From Kondoa malvinella (Eukaryota > Basidiomycota > Agaricostilbomycetes > Agaricostilbales > Kondoaceae), in the NCBI GenBank assembly GCA_039545315.1, contig BCIM01000002.1:957369-1021368 (forward strand): 64,000 bases of DNA, given 5' to 3'. This document shows positions 14,101 through 23,110 of the stretch, one piece after another (position 1 is the first letter of the stretch; the number at the start of each line of letters is the position of its first letter). Under the pieces are notes generated by a model, which had not been told where the DNA came from, searched no databases, and was given only the letters and a program-made list of their open reading frames with translations. Both the position numbers and the translations under genes were made by a program.

Positions 14101-15589
14101 GTATTCATCACTGCACGAGTCTCTCGACCAGTGTAGATGACGAAGCCAATTGCTTGACCTGCTGCCAGAACAGTATTTGACCAAAGTAGGTTGTCTGCTG
14201 AAAGAGAGTAGGTCTGAGGTTCGTATTCCGATTCCAAAGCAAGGTCATCGGGAGGTAGATGAGACGGTGGGCGGGATTTGACGGTCAAGGTGCCGACAAA
14301 GGTATGAATGTCTTTAGTAGGCGGGTCGGCTGTCAATCTGCGTTTAGCAATGACTTGTTCAGAACACAACGAAGCTGACCATAGATTTCGGCATCGAGCT
14401 GCAGAAGTAGCCTATCGCTGGCTATAGCTTGAGAGCATTCTACAGCGACTCGAGACTTCCAATCCGTCTCGCCATCGAGCTGATCTGTTCGAATGAAGCA
14501 GGTACCTGTCGATTCGGTCGTGCGCAGGAGTACACAGTCTGCCGGAATACGTTGATTCTTTTCAATGAGCACCAAATCGCCAACGCGCAATCTTGATGAG
14601 GGTATAGAGCGAAGTGGGGGTATACCGCCAGCTTCTGGGTCTATTGAAGGTGAAGAAGCCAAGTGATGGGATATCGCTGAAGTGGTATTGTGTGTAGGAG
14701 ATATAGTTGCGTCGAGAATTTGGTATCGTTCAGAATTTGCTGCTTGATCCCTTTGGTATCGTTTGTAATCGTCGTATGCTTCTTTACCAATAGTGACTAT
14801 CAGTACGAAGGCGAGAGGCACAACATAGGTTGCGAGAAAGCCTGTGCATAAGCCGTGAGCTAAATGATAGCGACACTTGACGGAACCAACCTATTCGAAG
14901 AGCTGGCACTATCTGGCTGACGGCCACCAAGAGGAAGTACAGATTGAAGAAGAACTTGAATTGCTCGTATAACACTATAGGTAGAAAGCTGACAACATTG
15001 TACTTCTGATTTCTAACAATGTTTGGCGGATAGCGTGACCGTAGCTTGTCTATAGAGAGCATCAGGCATGGGTCTTTGTAGCAGCAGTATTTAGCTGACC
15101 AGGAGCGTTGTTGGGTATCGTGCGAGGCTTTGTAGCTTTCGGCGCTCTGCCTCGAAATGCGTTCCAGCGAGATTTCGTTTCTTGTTTGAGCTTGGCAGTA
15201 TCCGTAGAGGCTATAGTAGCAGTATCATCCTCCTCTGGGCCTTCGTTGCTCTTCCACCCTTGATCGTAGACCCCATCAGTCTCGCCTTCCCCGATAGCAG
15301 CTCGTTCAGCAGGCAACAGCAAGTCATTGGCCTCATCTTCTGCTTTAATGTTTCTCTTCCATTTCTTGTTGCGCAAAGTAGCAGTCGAACGAGAATTTCT
15401 CAAAGATGAATTGCTGCTCGAGACATCTTGGGCAGATCTGTGCATGTCCCTTCGACGGTTCAAAGAGCGCAAGGCTATGTTGCTCGAATCATCAAGAGCG
15501 CTGAATGAGCCAGTCGGTGAATCTGCCTTTGACGCATCCATGCATGGCCAGCTCCAGAAGACGTGGTTTGTCAAAGAGAGAGGTGTCAT
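11113..15589 (-). CDS. NEO1: P4-type ATPase phospholipid flippase, Neo1/ATP9 class
   Basis: P4-ATPases move aminophospholipids from the lumenal to the cytosolic leaflet; Neo1 works in Golgi and endosomal membranes. Reading from the start: a charged, Ser-rich N-terminal tail of about 165 residues; the NIVRNQKYN entry motif; the actuator loop with the P4 signature LDGETDW, whose following Trp is typical of the Neo1/ATP9 branch; the phosphorylation site [13 protein letters not shown] and GDK nucleotide-domain motifs; [11 protein letters not shown]; and the C-terminal membrane segments ending in a basic tail ([11 protein letters not shown], stop at 11113-11115). At least eight introns of about 50 nt interrupt it, the first (GTCAGC...TATAG) between the N-terminal tail and the KLRSRYPPN segment. 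An internal ATG 48 bases downstream of 15589 is an alternative start. TIM13 lies 76 bases upstream on the same strand. Confidence 0.92.
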
Positions 15590-15665
15590 CTAAGCAGCTT
15601 CAAAGTCAAAAACAGAAGTGATCTAGAGGGATATTTTATTGTACAATGCTGCTCTATTATGCTGT

Positions 15666-16309
15666 CTATGGGCTTTGTGCAGTCAGAAGAGACTGACTTC
15701 GCTCCTTGGCCTGAAAGAGCATGATAAGCTATGGGCATGTTGAACTGCAGACACTCAAGCTCACCATACGGTTCTGCCAGCTTTTGGATACCACATCGTC
15801 TAGTCGGGTTGTCAGCGTCCTCCTCGATGGCAAGTAGAAGATGTACTTACAGACATTCTGAAGCAACGAGGCGACAAAATCAGCACCGCAAGGATCGCAG
15901 TGAAGGGTAGGATACGCACGAAATATCGCTCTACACATTTTGACAGCGCCCTGCAACGAACAACGTGAGACAGACTGATAAGAGAATTTGCAGACTCACG
16001 CCTCGTCATTATGCGATAAGGTTTCGCCTGGCTTCAGTACACAAGACTTGTAGCAATTCTCGTTCAATTTCTTCAAGTGACCTTCAGCACACGGACAGGG
16101 TCGCTTGGCATGGCAGCTCACATTGATCAGCTCTTGCTGAATTTCAATCTGAAGGCAATTCTGGCATGAGCAACTTGGAAGATATGAAAGCGTTGCAGAC
16201 ATACCTCTGCAGCACTGCTGACTTGTTGCTTGACAGCAGCGACCCGCTCTGCAGGCGATTGCTGGCTGACAGATCCAGAACTTCCGCGCGAACCGAATAA
16301 TGAGGACAT
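15666..16309 (-). CDS. TIM13: Mitochondrial import chaperone, Tim13-like small Tim
   Basis: Small Tim proteins carry hydrophobic precursors across the mitochondrial intermembrane space (Tim8-Tim13 complex). Splicing by eye gives about 100 residues from six or seven exons. The N-terminus is MSSLFGSRG, then AAVKQQVSSAAEIEIQQEL, the first motif CYKSC, a spacer of usual length, the second motif region ALSKCVERYF, and a tail (VVSKSWQNRM) close to the Tim13 'RYMDAWNTVSR' region. The second motif has Ala (GCG) where the first Cys is expected, so only three of the four twin-CX3C cysteines are visible. One exon is only 7 nt (15851-15857). The last exon is 45 nt and ends at TAG 15666-15668. Family assignment is good; the choice of Tim13 over another small Tim is moderate. 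Confidence 0.75.
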
Positions 16310-16688
16310 GTTGATGATTTCAATTCTTCATTGAAGCTATCAGTTCAGACTCGCTCTGTAGGCTTTTATGCATGCTTACCAACTTGGCCGTCTCACTATG
16401 TACAAAGTTATGTCCCGTTTCGAAAAAGGACATCGAGTCACGTGATTTTCCGAAATTCGAGAATCTGTCAGGACAACCGCTTGAGACCTTCCTCTGCCTC
16501 CCGGCGGCACACAAAGTACTCACCAGAGACGAATGGTATCTGTGAAATATATGAGAAAAGCTCGCAATGCCATCTCAGTTCATACCCGACGAGTCAAATA
16601 GAGTGGACAAAGAAAGAAAAAGAAGGGCATCTACAGTCAGCTCATCTTAATGGAACAAGGGATGAAAGCACGTACAACTGGTGCGATT
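16310..16688. other. Intergenic region between TIM13 and the Fanzor-like gene
   Basis: About 380 bases holding the TIM13 promoter and the 3' flank of the Fanzor-like gene, both on the reverse strand. It includes a hairpin-forming sequence at 16410-16433 and an E-box-like TCACGTGA at 16438-16445. In TnpB/Fanzor loci the guide (omega) RNA usually lies at this 3' side, so an RNA gene could be hidden here, but I cannot identify one directly. Confidence 0.5.
16410..16433. repeat. Hairpin-forming repeat on the 3' side of the Fanzor-like gene
   Basis: ATGTCC and GGACAT form a perfect 6-bp stem around a 12-base loop (CGTTTCGAAAAA). The same motif, with a few changes, recurs at 18897-18920 on the other side of the Fanzor-like gene. 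Confidence 0.55.
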
Positions 16689-18025
16689 TCATACACCATC
16701 GTCTGCAGTAATAGCCTGAGACGTGTAAAGATCTGTAACGCGAAAGTCAGCTTCTGCACAAATGATGGAAAGCCCTGACGTCCCCTCTTTGCGGTCGAAC
16801 GGGTGACAACCCCAGACCAGCCAATGCCAAGCAGCAAAGGCGATGTTGCAAGCAGCCGCCAGATCGCGGTTGTACTTCTTTCGACACTTTTCACATTGTT
16901 GTACTCGCTGACAAATGTTTCCAGTGATGTTGTATTTCGGTTTGTGCAACCTAACGGCCGGACAGTGAGACAATAGCAACGACTCTACTAGCACACTCAC
17001 CTCGACCGAATCCAATTATCCTGCACTACCTCATACTGCTGCCAATCCTCACCCGGTGCTCGAATGCAATCCTGATCCGGACAAGCTTGAGAAGTGAAGC
17101 CCTCCTTGACAAGCATCGTTCGTGCAGCTAAGCGTTGCCAACCAATCTTTGCTATAATCGCACGCAAGATCGCGTTGCGGAAGTCTGCTGTGTGTACTTT
17201 GATTCCTTGAGCGGGTTTGCAATCAGCGCCGAGAGCAAAGATGACTTTCAGATTCGGCTGAGTGTGCTGAGAGAATGTGCCAGTTGTATGCGCGAAGTGT
17301 CCAGCACGAGCACCACACGCTTCCAAGACCTGATCTGCGATTCGGTCCATCTGTTCTCGCCTGCGCTTTCGAAGTAGCCAAGCCTCGCTTCGGACCTTGA
17401 ATGACGTGCGATGCAAGAGCTGTAAGATGTTGAGCGCTGCTGCAGTCTTGCCATCGTTTCTTTGTTTGCTGTACTTCGATAGCCAATCGAGTGGAACTGG
17501 AAACTGCCTTCGAAGCTCAGCGACATTCCGACTATGAAATTTGATTGTTTGCTGGAGACTCTTTGGAGATAGAAGAATGCGGCGAGAGACTGGTTGACCA
17601 TTTTCGTTAAATGTGCGCATGTACCAAGCATGGGTGAACGTATGACCTGCATCGTTGCCGATAATGACAGTCTTCTCAAGTGCCTTGGCGACATCAACAT
17701 TGGCTTGAGGGAGCTCTTGATCAGGTTGCGATATTCATGGACACGCAGCACTTGATCTCCCTGCTTGATAGTTAGCTTGAGCATTGGCCTTTTCGCCGCA
17801 GGTTGGCCTTCTGAGGCTTCTATGCTCGAGAGTCGTCTTTTCGCTCGGAGAGGTGGATCCAGATGAGGCAGCGTTGAGGTAGATGCTTGACCTTCACCTA
17901 GACTATCTCCGTTACCCCCAGTTAGAGCAATTCTCACGAACCTTAGCCTGCGAGCACTGCCTAAGCCTCTGTAAAGTCATGTATCAGGCGAGAACAAGAA
18001 CATACAGAGAGCCGCACATTGGCAT
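16689..18025 (-). CDS. Fanzor/TnpB-like RNA-guided endonuclease homologue
   Basis: Fanzors are eukaryotic relatives of transposon TnpB: RuvC-fold nucleases guided by an omega RNA. The acidic RuvC triad can be placed here: Asp in VIIGNDAGHTFTHAWY (codon 17651-17653), Glu in MLVKEGFTSQACP (17102-17104) and Asp in KKYNRDLAAACNIAF (16863-16865). A zinc ribbon is interleaved (CPDQDC and CQRVQQCEKC). A clear 49-nt intron (GTGAGT...GTTAG, about 16959-17007) joins DNWIRSR to LHKPKYN; a 37-nt GTATGT...TTTACAG intron near the start gives a possible Met at 18025. Basic clusters (RAKRR, PAAKRPMLKL) look like nuclear localisation signals. Around 17,700-17,750 the frame shifts from the N-terminal part to the RuvC part. 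A weak intron of about 41 nt could explain it, or a frameshift mutation. Product is about 410 residues, short for the family, so it may be truncated at the N-terminus. No partner transposase is seen. Confidence 0.72.
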
Positions 18026-19066
18026 GAGAGATTACCCCAGTATAGGTTCGCATCAATGTCTTTACTGTGGATGGGAGACGAAAGGAAGCTAAGAAGATTC
18101 AACATAGAGAAACCGCGGCTGTAGAATCGCTAAGGGTCAAGCTGGTGGTCAGGTCAATTAGCTAGGAAGGGGCTAGGGATGACCAGGATGGCCATTGCAA
18201 GTCAAGCACTGTTGCATTGGAAATCCAGGTGCCCAACAGGACAGAGGAGATCTGTCCAGACATATTAAAGCAGCGAGCAGCTCATAAGGATGGAAGCCCA
18301 AACACTAGTTTGGGAGGGTCAGGGAGTAACAAAAATGAAAAGGTGCCGAAGAAAGCGAAACTCCTTGAGACTGATCAGACAGTATACGAGAGAAGATGTA
18401 CAGCGTCATGAATCAATCAGAGTGGGCGGACGCAAGCAAAGCGCGATCTTTGGTGAGAGACGCAAAGTGGAGAACAGGGCACGAGACGCGGGTTCACGTC
18501 TGAGTAGTCCCATGTAGTTGGAACGATGAGACAGCATGTAGCTGTTACGCACAGCGGAGAGGAATATTTCATGCAGAGACAGACTCAGACAGTGTCGGGA
18601 TAAAATGCCAGCTCGGACTTCAAGCAGTGAATGATGAGAAAATAGGCGCAAGTGGCAGTGAGTGACGTTCAGCAGTACCTACTGATGTGTATACACATTT
18701 GCCTGGCACAACGTGCCAGCTCAGATTGCTTCTTCAGGCTTTGCGCACCACCAACATCCGCAAAGCAGCTTGCTCGCTATCCCAAGTCAGGCAGTATGCT
18801 GGGCAGGACACGGAGCGCTGGATGGACGAGCAGAGATGGGTGTCAGGGCAGACTTTGTGACAAGATGGACTTAATCGCGACATAAAAGCGGACTTTATGT
18901 CCGGTTTCAAAAACGGACTTCGCTTTGTCCGCCGTGTCCGTGGCGTAATATTGCCTTTTGTCAGCCGAATTCGCCGACACTCTTGGACCAGAACCTTGAG
19001 GACTTGATTGCTCTCAACACTCTCAAGTTTACAAGACCGTTTACACAACAGACTCGCAGCATCAAT
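18026..19066. other. Intergenic region between the Fanzor-like gene and the Tra2-like gene
   Basis: About 1,040 bases with no convincing gene on either strand. It separates two divergent genes and ends in the structured CGGAC/GTCCG hairpin cluster at 18889-18931. If the Fanzor-like gene belongs to a mobile element, part of this stretch would be its 5' flank. Confidence 0.5.
18889..18931. repeat. Tandem CGGAC/GTCCG hairpins upstream of the Tra2-like gene
   Basis: Two CGGAC...GTCCG palindromes (18889-18903 and 18914-18931, loops of 5 and 8 bases) overlap a third possible pairing of the middle arms. The central part (18897-18920) resembles the hairpin at 16410-16433. It could be an element end, or a binding site for a zinc-cluster regulator in the promoter of the next gene. 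Confidence 0.5.
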
Positions 19067-20558
19067 ATGAGCGGAGAAGCCAGTCAGTTCACCTTTTATT
19101 CGCATTTCTCGCTTTTCGCCCGGTTCTGCGTCAATGAGTCGCTCTCGCATTGTGCCGCCCTCTATACAAGATGCGGAGCAGTCTAATACGCCCTCGTGCC
19201 AACTTTCAGCTCAAACGAGTCAATATTGAGCAAGATGTTGATTTTTTGCCCGTCACTTTCCAGGCTGGGACAACCCTTCTGCAGGTTACGCAGATGACCG
19301 CGCCGGTGCCAATGGCGGCGGCGGCGGATGGGGCGGAGGAGGTCGCACTCCTTCACCCGGACGCAACGACAGGCGCTCTCGTAGCCCTGACCGCAGGCCA
19401 ATGGAGGACGACCGACGTGATGACCGCGGACGTGAGCCACGTCGCGAGTGAGTGTTTTGTTATCTCCTTCGTGTTCTATAGCTCATGCTAGACTCAGCCG
19501 CGACGGTGGTGGTGGAAGTTCTGGACACAACCCCGGTAACAACTTGCACGTCTCTGGTTTGAGCGGCCGTGTCGAAGAGCGTGACCTTGAAGACGCTTTC
19601 GCCAAATATGGACGTGTGAGTGTTCCTCATCGCACTGTCGTAAATCAGTGATGATGAAAGGTGTCGTTCACAGGTTCAAAAAGCTCAAGTCATGCGTGAC
19701 CCTCACACCAAAGACCCTCGTGGTTTCGGTTTCGTCACTATGGAGACCCCTGAAGAGGCCGAAGCCGCTACTTCAGCCTTGAATGCTACCGAGCTTCACG
19801 GCAAAGTCATCTCCATCGAGAAGGCTCGTCGTGGCCGCGCTCGTACTCGTGAGTAGTCCTTTAGCCTCCTATCTGCAAAGCTGAGTACGCAACAGCCACT
19901 CCTGGCATGTACCACGGACCACCCAAGGCTCGCGAGGATGACCGATACCGTTCGTCTCGTTACGATGATCGATATGACCGATACCGTGATGACCGGTACT
20001 CGAGTGATCGGTACCGCGATGACCGCTACCGTGATGATGATCGTGGGTAAGTGCAGAAAACTAAAGTTTTCTCTTGTGATTTTGCACAGCCCCGTCTGAC
20101 CGTGCACCGCGATCAAGTTATGGTGGATCCTCGTACGCTCGTCCTATGCGGGATGACCGCAGAGTAAGTTCAGCTCTTTCATTTGTAGAGTCTGAGCTGA
20201 TGCCTTTTGCAGGAACCTTATGACGACAGGGACAGGCGCGACCGATACGTAAGATATCCTTTTTCTGCATTGTCTGTTCGACGATTGACCTGGTCATGCG
20301 TCATATTCAGGACGAGTAAGCTGATGACATCCTTTCAATATCTAAGTCTGACCCTTCGACTTCTAGTCGCCGCGACCGGGACTACCGCCGTGACGAGTGA
20401 GTCTTGTTCGCTTGCTAGCTTACAACCATCTGACATTTGACCAGCCGCTATGATGACCGTCGCTCTTCATCCGTAAGTAGTCGCAATGATACCAGATCGG
20501 CAGCGCCTGATGGTGGGCACAGCGATACGACGACTATGACCGCAGATCCCGTTACTAG
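19067..20558 (+). CDS. Tra2-like SR splicing factor with one RRM
   Basis: Sequence-specific pre-mRNA splicing activator family, nuclear. The product starts MSGEASQ; after a long first intron comes a Gly/Arg/Asp-rich segment with SPGRNDRRSRSPDRR, then one RNA-recognition motif from about 19530 to 19850. Its RNP2 is LHVSGL and its RNP1 is RGFGFVTM. The C-terminal half is a run of Tyr-Arg-Asp-Asp repeats (DDRYRDDRYR-like), encoded by near-repetitive DNA at 19930-20050 and continuing over four or five tiny exons to RYDDYDRRSRY and TAG at 20556-20558. An RRM flanked by two arginine-rich regions is the Tra2 layout, although RD/RY repeats are more frequent than true RS repeats here. At least seven introns. 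The exact Tra2 orthology is an inference. Confidence 0.78.
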
Positions 20559-21348
20559 GTGGTTCGCGTCAAGTATGGAACGGTTCAACAGGCAGCTGCA
20601 CGGATTTGTTTCGGATCGGATCGGTAAAAAGAAAGAATCTCGCGCAAAAAGGCATCTTTTTCGAATCGCATAGGATGTTTGGGAAATCTTTAATACGTCT
20701 CGGCTATCTGTCGTCTCTCACACTGTACACATTCGCCTCGGCTACATTCGTGTCACTCTTACTGCTGCCGCCAGAGAAAACGCTCCGCGCAGACTATACC
20801 TCTAACCGTCAGAGGACATGCCGCAGTAGTCACCGTCGCCTCTCATAGCGCTTCAGCCAGTCGTTCGCAGCTCATCATGCTGGTCAAGTATCGAGCCCGG
20901 TTTCGCATATCAGCTCTTCTCGTTCGTCTGCCTGCTGCGCACCCTGTGTGCCTTGCACAGTCTGGTCGATAGTACAACGCTTTCTGCTTCGCTCTAGTCG
21001 CGCTTTTCACAGCAAACCGGACACCGCGTCTTGTCACCTCGCTGCTATTTGCGGAACGGATGTTGCGCGGCAGACAACAGCGTCCTGTCATCACTCTGGC
21101 AGGCCCTCGACTGCTATGTCGCTTTCAAGGTCATTTGTACGACTGTCAATTGGGCAAAGGTAAGTCTGGTATAGAGCGGCATAATCGATAGCTGTTTGGC
21201 CAGAAGCACCAAATGCATTGATATAATTGCAAATGCCTCGAGACGAGACAAATAGCCATGGAGCAGGAAAGGGAGCATGAGCAAGCAGCGCATCATCGCA
21301 TCATCGCTGAATCTCAACGTGATCTGTTCAAAGGATCTAAGACGCACG
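20559..21348. other. Convergent intergenic region between the Tra2-like gene and HEI10
   Basis: About 790 bases, the 3' flanks of two converging genes. ORFs of 60-80 codons occur on both strands but none resembles a known protein or has a good start and splice context. Nothing else seen. Confidence 0.5.
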
Positions 21349-22716
21349 TCAGCTTTGCGCGTCCATCCCGCCTTTCAGGGATTGCATACTTCGGATAGCA
21401 CCAGGCTGCGGGATACCAGTGCGCGGGTTATTAAGGCTGCTCGCACGGACAAAGTTGCTCTGCGTAGAAGATAGCCTAGGCCCGTTCTGCATCGGTCGCT
21501 GCTGGAGCAAAGGAGCAGGTCTGATCTTTTGAGCAGCGTTGAGTCCAGTGGGTGGTGTACGTCTGGGAGTCTGGCGGAAAGGCACTGGTCCACTGCCATT
21601 GCCGAAGGTAGCACTTTGAGGAGGGACATCCCATTGTTGCTGAGGCTGATGATTCTGCTGTTGAGGCTGGAAGACTCTTTGTGGAGTGGCCTTTGAGCCG
21701 ATGTCTGAGCTGCGTCAGTGTATGTAAGATGAGGAGCTTACTCCGAACAAGCGCTGTTGTTGCTGAGGCTGTTGTTGAGGCTCGGAAATCTGGCCGTAGT
21801 CTTGCTCTACTTCCTGTTCGGCGCCAGGCATCAAGCTATTGCCCTTGATACGATCTAATTGCATCTGTCGAGCAAAGGATCATGTGAACGTCATTCGGAC
21901 GAAAAACGGTCTCAGCTGACCTTGAGCTTTGAGTAATTCCTCGCTGCCTCTTTCTGATCTTCCATGAGTTCTCGAGTACGATTGCGCTCCTGCTCCAGTT
22001 CCGTCTCGGCGACTGATAGGCTAGATCATTAGCAGTATGCCGGTGTCAGCAAGGCGCTCACTATTTAGCTTGGAAGCCATCGAGTTGATCTCATCGACAG
22101 CCTAACAAAAGGGTGTAAGAAGAACATGATGAACAGGAGAGAGCGCTCACTTCCTGAGCAAGCGTGTTATACTGCTTCTCGAGGTTCGAAGCTTTCTGCT
22201 TGCAAATCAGCTGTTGAGGTATAAGACGAGAGGGCGGAACCGCACATCCTGCGCTTTCTTCAATTGTAAACGCTGATAGATACTTTCCTGACCGCATTGG
22301 TACACCCAAAAAGAAAGAGCTCGAGTAGCGATGTCACAAATAACAGCTGGAGCGAGTCCACTGCAAGCCGCTTCGATTGAGCAGCCGGACAACAAATAGG
22401 GAAAGAGAAGTCGGCCTCACCTCAAAGCAGTGCTCTTGTAATCGCTAGTCGGATTCAAGCAAGTCATAAGAACATCATCGTCCGTCGGCAGTTTCGCATG
22501 GCAAGCTGGACAGGTACGCTGAGCTGGATCGGCATTAAAGTATTGATTCGCGCAGTCGCAGCAGAAGATGTCTGCAAGCAGCTTGTGAGCTTGGGATGTT
22601 CATGCTGGAAGAGTTCACGCACGGCTACAGGTGGTGACCACTGCTTGTGATTCTGCTGTGCTGGCACCAAGTGCTTTGCGACACGTCTTGAAGCTATTGC
22701 AACGCAGCTCGTCCAT
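21349..22716 (-). CDS. HEI10: HEI10/CCNB1IP1-like RING E3 ligase (meiotic crossover factor)
   Basis: HEI10 is a RING-type SUMO/ubiquitin ligase of the Zip3 group that accumulates on the synaptonemal complex and fixes crossover positions. After splicing, residues 1-75 form the RING: CNSFKTCRKAL, TTCSHIFCCDCANQYF and CPACHAKL. The stretch LAPAVICDIATRALSFWVYQ, followed by QESIYQRLQLKKAQ, is the HEI10 signature, matching human CCNB1IP1 'LRPEIVLDISSRALAFWTYQVHQE'. A coiled-coil follows, then a Gln/Pro-rich tail (PQQQ runs around 21,640-21,780) and a basic C-terminus (FRQTPRRTPPTGLN) ending at 21349. Introns include GTGCGT...TTGCAG inside the RING and GTGAGG...TTGCAG after STAL. Start is the ATG at 22716 directly before the first RING cysteine. 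Confidence 0.85.
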
Positions 22717-23110
22717 CTTGCGCACGTATAGAATCAAGTAAGGAGAAGAGGTTCGCTTGGATAGTCTGCGGGTAGTTTGCAAGAGTGGTTATGTATGCGA
22801 AAAAGACACTGCGGACTCTCTGGAGCTATAGCCAGCGTGGATTAGGGTATGTTTGCGAGCGCGAGGATGCTACCAAGCTAAAGCGAGCGAGAGATAAGTC
22901 GCTGCACCAAAAAAAAAACCAAAAAAGAAAAAAAAAAACTGACAGCCAGATGACGCGCAAATAAGGAGTTCAGATTATGCATTACAAAGATACTAGAGAG
23001 TGCTTATGCTTGTTATACTATAGACAGCTATTTGATACAGTCGGTTCTCGCTTTGCGCCCATTCACAAGACGATTCTTCGGAAGACGCTAACTTTACCTA
23101 AGATCAGCTG
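22717..23110. other. Intergenic region between HEI10 and the F-box gene
   Basis: About 390 bases: promoter and leader of HEI10 (reverse strand) and 3' flank of the F-box gene. It contains an A-rich tract at 22909-22938 and no gene that I can support. Confidence 0.6.
22909..22938. repeat. A-rich low-complexity tract
   Basis: Three runs of A broken by CC and G, within the probable HEI10 promoter; on the HEI10 strand it is a T-rich tract, a common nucleosome-excluding feature of fungal promoters. Confidence 0.6.

Noticed and set aside
18889..18931. CRISPR-like repeat array
   Set aside because: Only two or three short palindromes without regular spacers, in a eukaryotic promoter.
19930..20050. 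Tandem DNA repeat as a separate feature (GATGACCGATACCG-like units)
   Set aside because: It is the coding sequence of the Tyr-Arg-Asp repeats in the Tra2-like protein.
20560..21348. Possible extra gene between the Tra2-like gene and HEI10 (donor-like GGTAAGT near 21,160)
   Set aside because: No frame stays open with protein-like sequence across plausible exons, so a single donor match is not enough.
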